Source of the DNA: [Clostridium] saccharolyticum WM1
GTDB taxonomy: Bacteria; Bacillota; Clostridia; Lachnospirales; Lachnospiraceae
Reading direction: 5' to 3'
NCBI RefSeq assembly: GCF_000144625.1
Contig: NC_014376.1
Coordinates: 4,488,501-4,552,500 of the forward strand
DNA: 64,000 bases
The position numbers were made by a program, and so were the translations under genes. The notes below the pieces were generated by a model. It was not told the DNA's origin and made no database searches. It saw nothing but the letters and a program-made list of their open reading frames with translations. Position 1 is the stretch's first letter. The number at the start of each line of letters is the position of its first letter. Below, in pieces: positions 39,613 to 46,938 of this stretch.

Positions 39613-39973
39613 ATTATAATTCCTCCAAATAAATTCATCTTAATGAAACGTTTCCTGCCTGAACGATTGTACCATACATGGTGCTGAGTACGCAAGTTTG
39701 CCCTTTTATTTTTTTATGGCTGCATACTGATTAAATAAGGCCTACTGTAATGTCACTTTTACCTTTTCACAATAGAGCCTGGCTTGGCCAAGGTGATAAA
39801 TCAGCAGCATTCTCCTTCACAAATTATTCACATCTTCCACAACTTTTCTACATAACCTTCCGTTATATTAATACTTGTTACTGGTAATATCCTTTTAAAT
39901 AAAATTTTTCTCATATTGCCGGCAGAATTCCTCCAATCCTGCCGGCACCTCTCCTTTCCGGGGAATTATTTGC
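39613..39973. other. Intergenic region with one inverted repeat
   Basis: About 360 bases hold the trmB promoter side and no convincing gene. GCCGGCAG and CTGCCGGC form a hairpin at about 39918-39945 without a T-run. Confidence 0.45.
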
Positions 39974-40020
39974 AAAAAAACTACTGCCTTGGTGTTAAAT
40001 AGGTAGTAGTTTTCTTTTTA
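39974..40020. terminator. Bidirectional terminator after the acetyltransferase gene
   Basis: AAAACTACTGCC pairs with GGTAGTAGTTTT across a 13-base loop, with an A-run before and T-run after. Confidence 0.85.
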
Positions 40021-40052
40021 TATTCATTTTTACTTCCCCTAAAGCTCATCTC

Positions 40053-40796
40053 TTACTTTTCTGCCAGTTCGTATGTTACATATGGACGGTCCAGATGATA
40101 TCCCAGTTTTTCCGCTAAAGCTACAGAGCGTAAATCATGAGCATCCCAACTGGGATAGATATTCCTTTCCAGACACTCTAAAATCAGCTTTGCCCCACAT
40201 ACAGTTGCAAGGCCTTTGCCCCTATAATCAGGCTTTGTATCTATCTCTATCTCAATACCACCATCATATACGGCATAAGGAGATGCCCCTGCCACAAGCT
40301 TGCCTTCATGTAAAATTGCGGCACCAATAGCTCTGTTCTGGTAATCCGGAAAGCTCTTAAACTGAGAACATAAATCTGCAGACCACGCTTCCTTTTGTGC
40401 CATTTCATAAATTTCCTGGTCAAATAGCCTTAGATCATAATTCTGATCCAGTGCATCAATATAAGCCCTCAGCTTTTCATCCTCAAATACATCCGGCTCT
40501 TTTTTTATTGCATACCGAAAAGTCTTATTCACCTTGCCGCCATAAAAATCCTCTATCAGCTTCTCCCAAGGCTGGTCTTTCGGGATCAGCAGCTTTGAAC
40601 CGCCCACTGCAGCCAGCAGCTCAGAATTTGGTTCGCCTGCGAAAAAGCAAAAGTCGCCGATATCTATAACTGCCGAAGCAGGATTTTCATCATGATCTAA
40701 TAGCATATTTCCCATATGTCCCTGCAGACAGGACCAAATTAATGCTTCATCCCAGCCATGGAACAGGGCCGCCGCTTTGCTTATATTTATACTCAT
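40053..40796 (-). CDS. GNAT-family N-acetyltransferase
   Basis: A 247-residue protein. The ATG at 40796 has GGAG a suitable distance upstream; a GTG one codon earlier is possible. The N-terminal 120 residues are a family-specific domain of unknown ligand. Residues about 150-245 form the GNAT fold with the acetyl-CoA site in YRGKGLATVCGAKLI and the later ARDLRSVALAEKLGY-like segment (AHDLRSVALAEKLGY). It belongs to the group with a long N-terminal extension (GNAT_acetyltr_2-like). The acceptor substrate is unknown. Confidence 0.88.
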   Translation of the reverse strand: MSINISKAAALFHGWDEALIWSCLQGHMGNMLLDHDENPASAVIDIGDFCFFAGEPNSELLAAVGGSKLLIPKDQPWEKLIEDFYGGKVNKTFRYAIKKEPDVFEDEKLRAYIDALDQNYDLRLFDQEIYEMAQKEAWSADLCSQFKSFPDYQNRAIGAAILHEGKLVAGASPYAVYDGGIEIEIDTKPDYRGKGLATVCGAKLILECLERNIYPSWDAHDLRSVALAEKLGYHLDRPYVTYELAEK

Positions 40797-40980
40797 CACT
40801 ATTCTCCTGTCAAAATTATTAATATTTATGACTCATACCAATCAGCAGCCTGAATTCCTTCCAAGATGATAATTTCAAAATTATCATGTACGTATATCAG
40901 CAGCTCTTTCATATGAGGCAACGCTTTATAATTTAGCCACATCTGCCTCCACGAAATCCGGTTTGATAAGCTGGTTCTGC

Positions 40981-41442
40981 TTACAGTCTGCGAACAGGGA
41001 AAAACATATAATTTTTCCCTGTTTCCGGACAAATAAAATCATTTACTGCGCCCGCAAGAGAAATATTGTTTTCTTCCAGATACTTAATAACATCAGGAAA
41101 CGTATTGTTATTTTCATTCTCAACATAAATATATTCATAACCAGGAACCAACCATTTAGTCCATCCATACGGTGCTTCCGCGTCATCGGAGCACTCAACT
41201 CCGGCAAGATATAATCCTTGGGAGAAGTGATCCCATGGGTTAAATAAGCGGGAAAAATCGGACATGGCACCCCAAATTCCTAAAAGATTCCCTTTGTCAT
41301 CCCTTTTCGCCAAATGTGCGATTTCATTAAAATGCGAGTTGGCATCATCCCAAAGCTTTTGAATAAACCCTTCTCCGTCATTTGTAGCACCTTCTTTTCC
41401 AATGACAGCAAACGTTTCCTTTGTGCATGTTTCAATCTTCAT
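40981..41442 (-). CDS. GyrI-like small-molecule-binding domain protein
   Basis: A 153-residue single-domain protein. The opening MKIETCTKETFAVIGKEG and the segment GLYLAGVECSDDAE, then WTKWLVPGYEYIYVEN, are the beta-strand patterns of GyrI/AraC-type effector-binding (SOUL-like) domains. Stand-alone copies bind hydrophobic cations or hydrolyse cyclopropanoid toxins. It has no HTH. The bases after its stop (40826-40980) contain a fragment ending IIILEGIQAADWYES, with no start of its own, which looks like decayed coding sequence. Confidence 0.82.
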   Translation of the reverse strand: MKIETCTKETFAVIGKEGATNDGEGFIQKLWDDANSHFNEIAHLAKRDDKGNLLGIWGAMSDFSRLFNPWDHFSQGLYLAGVECSDDAEAPYGWTKWLVPGYEYIYVENENNNTFPDVIKYLEENNISLAGAVNDFICPETGKNYMFFPVRRL

Positions 41443-41769
41443 AAATAAACCCCCTTTATTAAAATTATAGATATAGAATACAGCGGTTTTTCCAAACGAT
41501 CAATATAAAATTACCAAAATACAGCATACCATTGGATAATTGCGCCATTGGCTCCTTCTTCCCTGCACTATCCCTGCAACGCCATGGAACAGGGCTTGTG
41601 TCAAAGAAATTAATTTGTATATTGTATTTTTGTTAATAAATCTTTTAGGGGCGCAGTATTGTTATGACAATACAGGATAAAACATTGGAAGAATTAAGGG
41701 AAGAGGTATTAAGATCTATGGAAGGAAAGACTGATAATTACCCTTATTTTTTATAAAAGATTTCTGTAC
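41443..41769. other. Intergenic region with a 30-codon frame
   Basis: A plus-strand ATG at 41664 opens 30 codons (MTIQDKTLEELREEVLRSME) with no convincing ribosome-binding site; it looks like the N-terminal scrap of a lost gene. Otherwise I see nothing clear. Confidence 0.35.
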
Positions 41770-41801
41770 TTGTAATATTTTAACAGTAGGTATAATATAA
41801 T
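41770..41801 (+). promoter_or_regulatory. Promoter-like sequence for the antisense RNA
   Basis: TTGTAA at 41770-41775 and TAATAT/TATAAT at 41791-41801 (spacing 15-20 depending on the -10 chosen) point into the strand opposite the toxin-like ORF. Confidence 0.45.
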
Positions 41802-41804
41802 AAA

Positions 41805-41888
41805 AAAGGCAATCGCCACAGGGTGGTTGGCTAATTAGAAAAGCAAAAACCTTCCCAACCGGCCAAAGTACAGGGAAGGCTTTTTGTA
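41805..41888 (+). ncRNA. Candidate antitoxin RNA (type I TA)
   Basis: A short plus-strand transcript is predicted from the promoter at 41770-41801 to the shared terminator at 41845-41886. It contains a GC-rich stem region (GGCAATCGCC, then GGTGGTTGGC) and would overlap the 3' end of the toxin-like mRNA through the terminator stem. This convergent layout, with 3'-overlapping mRNA and antisense RNA, is known for TxpA/RatA and BsrG/SR4. The transcript itself is inferred. Confidence 0.4.
41845..41888. terminator. Bidirectional terminator shared by toxin and antisense RNA
   Basis: AAAAACCTTCCC pairs with GGGAAGGCTTTTT across a 16-base loop. Both strands end in T-runs. Confidence 0.85.
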
Positions 41889-41889
41889 T

Positions 41890-41976
41890 TTAGCGACACG
41901 TCATTAAGACGAATGTCAGCAGTGCCAGAAAGAACATGCCAAAAGACATTAAGTCCTTAAAGTCAAAATACTTCAT
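41890..41976 (-). CDS. Candidate type I toxin, holin-like 28-residue membrane peptide
   Basis: ATG at 41976 follows GGAGGT 7 bases upstream. The 28-residue peptide (MKYFDFKDLMSFGMFFLALL ending TFVLMTCR) has a charged N-terminus and one hydrophobic helix, like the small holin-like toxins annotated in Firmicutes. A strong terminator follows within 5 bases, and an opposite-strand promoter points at it. The perfect ribosome-binding site, the compact layout and the terminator support a real gene. The toxin function is inferred. Confidence 0.55.
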   Translation of the reverse strand: MKYFDFKDLMSFGMFFLALLTFVLMTCR

Positions 41977-42336
41977 GAGCAACACCTCCATTCTATGTAG
42001 AATCGAGGCCTACCATCCTATACACGATTGCCAGCAGTTTGTACCTGCCAGTATAATTATATGTTCCAACTTATGAGTATACTATTAATAATATCTTACA
42101 AATTCCTTGGGGGCCCTATACCCCAATCCCGGATCCTGAAAGCCTCCATCCTGATTTGGAGTAAGCGGATCCTGAAGCCTCCGATCTGGACATTGTATAT
42201 GGATAAGCCTGCATTGCATTCCACATTAGGGGCCGTGTGGCAGTTTTTTATAATTTTGACATATCTTTTTACATTTCTCATATAATTTATTTGTAGGCTC
42301 AAACCAGAACTAAGTATAGACGAAAGGAGACGTTCC
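41977..42336. other. Intergenic region between toxin locus and hypothetical gene
   Basis: It should hold the toxin promoter (minus) and the 42337 gene promoter (plus). Several GGATCC/GGATCCTG-type repeats occur near 42130-42175, but no gene is supported. Confidence 0.4.
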
Positions 42337-42621
42337 ATGATAAAGGCTAATCATTTTTCAGACTTATCTCTTCCTGATCAGGATATTCTGATTGATCACA
42401 TCATTTTTAACTATAAGATGATTCCAAGCATTAATTATCAACAGACTGCTTATGGTCTGATAGCGCGCTTCAACCGCATAACAGGGGCTGATATGGGGCA
42501 ACAAATTACTTCACAATGCTTCATGGAAGCCATGGTAAAAGCAGGTTACAAAGCGGTTCCGGCTAAAAAAGACGTTATACCTAATTGGTATTTTAATGTT
42601 GGCAGAGTTCAATACATATAG
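42337..42621 (+). CDS. Hypothetical protein, 94 residues
   Basis: ATG follows GAAAGGAGACG. The protein (MIKANHFSDLSLPDQDILID...) is soluble, without a signal peptide, has mixed charge and an aromatic C-terminus (WYFNVGRVQYI). It ends before a good terminator. The well-formed ribosome-binding site and terminator suggest a real single-gene unit. No family is recognised. Confidence 0.65.
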   Translation: MIKANHFSDLSLPDQDILIDHIIFNYKMIPSINYQQTAYGLIARFNRITGADMGQQITSQCFMEAMVKAGYKAVPAKKDVIPNWYFNVGRVQYI

Positions 42622-42644
42622 ATCCCCCATTGACTCATTTCATT

Positions 42645-42677
42645 TTGCACTCCATAACTTTTGGAGTGCTTTTTTCT
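42645..42677 (+). terminator. Terminator of the 42337 gene
   Basis: GCACTCCA pairs with TGGAGTGC across a 7-base loop, followed by TTTTTTCTT. Confidence 0.85.
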
Positions 42678-42832
42678 TAAAAGCAATGGCACCTTTTAAT
42701 CTGTTTTCCATTAAATATCAGTTTATACAATATAATTCCCACTCATAAAACCCGGAAAGTTTTTCTCCTTCGCTAGACAGGAGATTAAAAAACTCATCAC
42801 ACACTATCTCTGCTTTAATTAATATAAGCTAA

Positions 42833-43582
42833 CTACAAGTTATCATCGCAAACTCCAAACAAACTTTTTAGATAGTTTACATTTAATTTAGAAACTGCAG
42901 CAACTAGAGAATCAAAATAATTAACTAGACCCATTTCTTCATTAAACTTTACATCAACGTCACCAAGTAATTTGATTAGCCAAGTAATTGAATCAAACAT
43001 TTCTACAGATAATGTCTCTTCATCTAATGATAATAAATGTAGCACTTTAGGTGGATATACCCCCAGTTCAAGAGATCTATCAACCCGCCACCTATCAGTA
43101 TATACATTAATATCCCTACTTTCATTAATTAACTGAGAATATTCGTTTAGTAGTAAGTCGTGTCTAGAATCCGTTATTATTTTAGAAATAGATGCTATTC
43201 GTAAAAACTCTTTATCACTAACGTTCTCAATTCTTATCAATCCTTTAATTACATTAATGACAGTATTTTCATCTATTCCAGCCACCAATAACTTACAGGT
43301 CTGCTTTATCAAAACAGAGGCATTGTCTACGTTAATCAAATCTGAAATTATTTGTTTTGAATTAGGCAAAAGCTTTGGAAGCTTCTTATATAATTCTACC
43401 TGCTTATACCCCTGTTTGTAAACTGAACTATGTATGTGTTTCTCTGGAACAAACTTTGTATATCCCGAAACCACGTAACCACGACCATATACCGGATGTG
43501 TTATACTGTTAGCCAAACACAATCCATCCACTGATTTCATAGAACCATCAAATACTTTTACTCTATCAAAAATATTAAACAT
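42833..43582 (-). CDS. Hypothetical protein, 249 residues, AT-rich
   Basis: The ATG follows GGAGGAACGTAAG. The N-terminus (MFNIFDRVKVFDGSMKSVDG) contains a short beta-rich unit, then SITHPVYGRGYVVSGY, which resembles the small barrel of proteins that handle GRGYV-like motifs. The rest (residues 70-249) is helical with repeated leucines. No membrane segment or catalytic motif is seen. It is clearly more AT-rich than the conserved genes around it, so it may be transferred. The gene starts 52 bases after the small membrane-protein gene at 43634-43831 and may be cotranscribed. Confidence 0.6.
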   Translation of the reverse strand: MFNIFDRVKVFDGSMKSVDGLCLANSITHPVYGRGYVVSGYTKFVPEKHIHSSVYKQGYKQVELYKKLPKLLPNSKQIISDLINVDNASVLIKQTCKLLVAGIDENTVINVIKGLIRIENVSDKEFLRIASISKIITDSRHDLLLNEYSQLINESRDINVYTDRWRVDRSLELGVYPPKVLHLLSLDEETLSVEMFDSITWLIKLLGDVDVKFNEEMGLVNYFDSLVAAVSKLNVNYLKSLFGVCDDNL

Positions 43583-43633
43583 ACTTACGTTCCTCCATCC
43601 TACTTAAGTTTCAATATCAGTTTTGATGATTAA

Positions 43634-43831
43634 TCACAGATCTTGATTATGATGGCCACCGGCAGCGAGAGCAGAAGCGACTTGGGCCTGGCAATGGCTG
43701 TCGCTTTTCATCAATTTTTCTAATTGGCTTAGACGTTCCTCTTGGTTTCGGATCACTCTTTTCAATGTAATAATTTCGTGATATGCCAGAAGTCCAACTA
43801 CGCACATCAACACAACTGTATAATATCCCAT
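43634..43831 (-). CDS. Small membrane protein with coiled coil, 65 residues
   Basis: ATG at 43831 (MGYYTVVLMCVVGLL) has GAGGAG 6 bases upstream; the longer frame from 43876 begins before that site. Residues 3-18 form a membrane helix; residues 25-45 (VIRNQEERLSQLEKLMKSD) are a short coiled coil; the tail is AGGHHNQDL. No family is recognised. Confidence 0.6.
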   Translation of the reverse strand: MGYYTVVLMCVVGLLAYHEIITLKRVIRNQEERLSQLEKLMKSDSHCQAQVASALAAGGHHNQDL

Positions 43832-44110
43832 TTTTTTCTCCTCATATAATATTCCCTGAAAGGGATATCGGCTCACTAACTATCAATATTAAGTTATCAA
43901 TAAAATCCAATACGCATACAGGACATTCGCCACAGTCATGTTACGCTGCTAATTGATATGGAATTTTCCTTTTATCTTATTACGGAACGCATACTTTTTA
44001 CTTTTCTCTTACAAATCAAAAATCGACAAAATAACAGGTGCGCAATTTACAATAATCTAGTATAATATCTGTATATTGGAATATAACCGTCTTTGCAAAG
44101 GAGGAAATAA

Positions 44111-45244
44111 ATGGGAACTACAGACAACAGTTTCTTGATCAGAATCCAGCAGGGTCTAAGGGAAACGGATAGGCTCATGAGCCAGAAGCAGTATAACATG
44201 GCTATGATCAAAGCCCGGCAGACCCTGGAATATATGGTAAATTATCTTGGAGAGAGGGCTTTGATTGTGGAGGGCGACCTGGCTGACAGCATCGACCAGT
44301 TATTTGAAGGGCGCTTTATTTCCCAGTCTGCCAAAGACCACTATCACAGGATCCGGGTACTGGGAAATAAAGCAGTTCACGAAGGCGATGACAGCCCTTA
44401 TGATGCCAATGAAGCCGTTCAGCTTCTGTCTCAGGAAGTCAATGCCTTTGTAAACTCTGCAAATAGAGGAAGCCAGGGGAACACCCCCATTCATAAGCGG
44501 CCAGCAGACGCAAGGACCGTATCCCCTGCATCCAGGAATCATCCCCAGAGAAGCAATGCTTTAAGGAATGAATCCCATGGGACAGGGAATATAAGAAGCA
44601 CCGGGGCAAGGTCTGCGCCGTTAAGAACTCAGGAACATGCCGGCGGAACAAGAAATAACGGGGCAAGACCGGAAGGCCAGCGGCCTGGGCAACGGCCTGG
44701 ACAAAGACCGCCCCAGAGGAATGTCTCCAGAAACGGCCAAAGGCCTGCTTCCCACAGCAGAAGCAGGCGGCGCTCCAAAAAGAACGGCTTTGACGCCTAT
44801 GGGCTGCTGAAGCCGGCCCTTATTTTCCTGGTCCTTCTGGTGCTTGTCCTGATCATTGTGAAGCTGATTCCTGGAAAAGATTCAAAGAAGGATCCCACCG
44901 TACCTGCTACCTCTGCAGAGGTCACTACTGAAGCTCCAACAAGTGCGGAAATACCTACTACGTCTCAAGAGCCGGAGACAGAAGCGCCTAAGATTTACAC
45001 TACCAAGAGCAAACTTAATGTCCGTTCCGAACCTTCCACCACCGGAGCCAAGCTTGGAAGTCTTGCTTCCGGTACAATCGTGGACTATGTAAAAACCTAT
45101 GATGACAAGTGGACGGTCATCATGTTTGAAGGAACCGAAGCTTATGTTGCCACCGAATTCCTGACCGTATCGGAAGGCGGGGCTGAAACCGGCAAAGGAG
45201 AATCCACCACTGCAGCCGAGGGAACCACAGCCGCCAGCCCGTAA
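44111..45244 (+). CDS. DUF4145-like/SH3 membrane protein
   Basis: A 377-residue protein. Residues 1-115 are a helical DUF4145-like domain (ITRQTLEYMV-type core: KARQTLEYMVNYLGERAL; IRVLGNKAVHEGDD). Residues 120-230 are a low-complexity Arg/Gln/Gly/Pro linker (GQRPGQRPPQRNVSRNGQRP). Residues 236-258 are one membrane helix (LLKPALIFLVLLVLVLIIVK). Residues 260-300 are Thr/Pro/Glu-rich, followed by a bacterial SH3 domain (KSKLNVRSEPSTTGAKLG) to about 360. The order suggests a cytosolic N-domain and an extracellular SH3 that binds the cell wall. GAGGAAATAA precedes the ATG. It is a single-gene unit with a terminator. Confidence 0.85.
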   Translation: MGTTDNSFLIRIQQGLRETDRLMSQKQYNMAMIKARQTLEYMVNYLGERALIVEGDLADSIDQLFEGRFISQSAKDHYHRIRVLGNKAVHEGDDSPYDANEAVQLLSQEVNAFVNSANRGSQGNTPIHKRPADARTVSPASRNHPQRSNALRNESHGTGNIRSTGARSAPLRTQEHAGGTRNNGARPEGQRPGQRPGQRPPQRNVSRNGQRPASHSRSRRRSKKNGFDAYGLLKPALIFLVLLVLVLIIVKLIPGKDSKKDPTVPATSAEVTTEAPTSAEIPTTSQEPETEAPKIYTTKSKLNVRSEPSTTGAKLGSLASGTIVDYVKTYDDKWTVIMFEGTEAYVATEFLTVSEGGAETGKGESTTAAEGTTAASP

Positions 45245-45254
45245 AGAAAGTGTT

Positions 45255-45305
45255 AAAAAAAGCGAAGAATCCAGAGGAAACATTCCTCTGAACTTCGCTT
45301 TTTCT
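45255..45305 (+). terminator. Terminator of the SH3 protein gene
   Basis: AAAAAAGCGAAG pairs with CTTCGCTTTTT around an inner CCAGAGG/CCTCTG stem. It ends the 44111-45244 gene. Confidence 0.85.
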
Positions 45306-45559
45306 ATTGTTGATGCATAACCCTGGCTCCGGCAGCGTAATTTATATTTATGATAAAATTTCAATTATATTGTCATTTTTCTATAACAGCCTATAGCATT
45401 TTTTTAAAATTGTAGTATCATTATAAATTAAGCACTATGCTTTTCAATGAACAAGGCAGAAAGAAAAACATCTTTCTATTTTGAATTTTTGAATCAGTTG
45501 GATAGGAACCATATCCGTTTGATTCATCAGGAGATAACTAACGAAAAGGAGGGGACGGT

Positions 45560-45871
45560 ATGGATACCGTTATTGAGAAAATATCCGAAATCGAATCGGC
45601 TGCGGCCTCCATTATGAATGATGCCAATGAGCGCAAGAAGGCCTTTGCCAAAGAAATGGAAGAGCGAACTGCCGCATTTGATGCCAAATTGGAAGAGGAA
45701 ACCAGTAAAAGAATTAAAGACCTCCAGGCTGACATGGAAATCAGTATGAATGACCGCCTGGAAAAACAGCGACGGGATTCTCAAAGAATCCTGGAAGCCA
45801 TGGAGCAGCGTTACGAAGAACATCATACACAATATGTGGAGGAATTATTCAATACTATGATAAAGGAGTGA
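45560..45871 (+). CDS. ntpG: V/A-type ATPase peripheral stalk subunit G/H
   Basis: A 103-residue almost entirely helical, charged protein (EERTAAFDAKLEEETSKRIK). It forms a parallel coiled coil with subunit E. It is first in the V/A-ATPase operon, with AAAAGGAGGGGA before the ATG and 4 bases before subunit C. Its identity rests on composition and position; sequence of this subunit is poorly conserved. Confidence 0.75.
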   Translation: MDTVIEKISEIESAAASIMNDANERKKAFAKEMEERTAAFDAKLEEETSKRIKDLQADMEISMNDRLEKQRRDSQRILEAMEQRYEEHHTQYVEELFNTMIKE

Positions 45872-45875
45872 TCCT

Positions 45876-46922
45876 ATGGGAGACTTACTATCCTACAGCG
45901 GCATTACAACCAAGGTAAGAGCCATGGAGAGCCATCTGATCACCAGCAGCCAGTTTCGCGAGATGGCAGCCCTAGAAACCGTATCTGACGCAGTGGAATA
46001 TTTAAGGCATCTGACTGCTTATGAGGGGCTGTTTGCAAACCTAGAGGGCGTGTCCCTTCACAGGGGAGCCATTGAACAGCGGCTGATCCTTTCTCTGTAT
46101 CAGGATTTTGCCAAGCTCTACCGGTTCGCCAATCTGACCCAGCGTAAATTTCTGGACTTATATTTTATGCACTTTGAAATCGGTATCCTGAAGAAATGCT
46201 TCCGCAATGCAATGGGGCGGAACCCACTGGATATCGATCTCTCTGTATTTCAGGAGTTTTTTGAGAAGCATTCGCGGCTGGATTTAATAAAACTGTCGGC
46301 CGCCGGGGATCTGCAGGAGTTTATCGCAAACCTGGAAGGTTCGGCCTATTATGACCTTCTGGCACACTTAGACGATGCCGACCAGCCTTCCTTGTTTGAT
46401 TATGAGGTTCACCTGGATTTGCTATACTTCAAAACCATATGGAAGGTCATGGGCAAATATCTTGCCCGGGAGGAACAGGAGCTTCTTACCCGTTGCTTTG
46501 GAAGCAAGCTGGATCTGCTCAATGTCCAGTGGATCTACCGTTCCAAAAAATATTACCATTTACCTCCTGCCGATATTTATTCCCTTCTCATCCCTATTAA
46601 TTACCATTTGAATAAGGATCAGATTACGAAATTGGCAGAGGCTGCCACACTGGAAGAGTTCTATTCTGTTCTTAGGACCACCTTTTACGGACGGAAAGCA
46701 GATCTGGAAGCCGCGGACATGCCGGACTTAGAAAGTCTGACTCAGGAAATACTGGACAAAATATACCGTTCCACCAGCAGGCAGAATCCATATTCCATTG
46801 CTGCGCTCAATTCCTATCTTTACTTTAAGGAGGAAGAAATTCAAAAGATTATCACCCTCATAGAGAGCGTCCGGTACCGTGTAAGTCCGGATGAAATCAT
46901 CTCCTATGTGGTAAAAAAATAA
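45876..46922 (+). CDS. ntpC: V/A-type ATPase subunit C
   Basis: A 348-residue helical subunit that joins the rotor head to the membrane ring (vacuolar d-type). The start GDLLSYSGITTKVRAMESHL and repeated Y-rich helices (FDYEVHLDLLYFKTIW; PYSIAALNSYLYFKEEEI) are typical. It is between subunits G/H and I. Confidence 0.92.
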   Translation: MGDLLSYSGITTKVRAMESHLITSSQFREMAALETVSDAVEYLRHLTAYEGLFANLEGVSLHRGAIEQRLILSLYQDFAKLYRFANLTQRKFLDLYFMHFEIGILKKCFRNAMGRNPLDIDLSVFQEFFEKHSRLDLIKLSAAGDLQEFIANLEGSAYYDLLAHLDDADQPSLFDYEVHLDLLYFKTIWKVMGKYLAREEQELLTRCFGSKLDLLNVQWIYRSKKYYHLPPADIYSLLIPINYHLNKDQITKLAEAATLEEFYSVLRTTFYGRKADLEAADMPDLESLTQEILDKIYRSTSRQNPYSIAALNSYLYFKEEEIQKIITLIESVRYRVSPDEIISYVVKK

Positions 46923-46938
46923 AGGGGGTTGCTTTTCC

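Noticed and set aside
40826..41032. Minus-strand frame ending in LEGIQAADWYES
   Set aside because: It overlaps the GyrI-like gene end in another frame and its start is not supported; kept only as a possible decayed fragment.
41664..41756. 30-codon plus-strand frame MTIQDKTLEELREEVLRSME
   Set aside because: No ribosome-binding site and too short to support; probably a scrap of a lost gene.
42130..42175. GGATCC-like repeated motif near the hypothetical gene
   Set aside because: Only a few imperfect copies; no regular spacing to call a repeat array.
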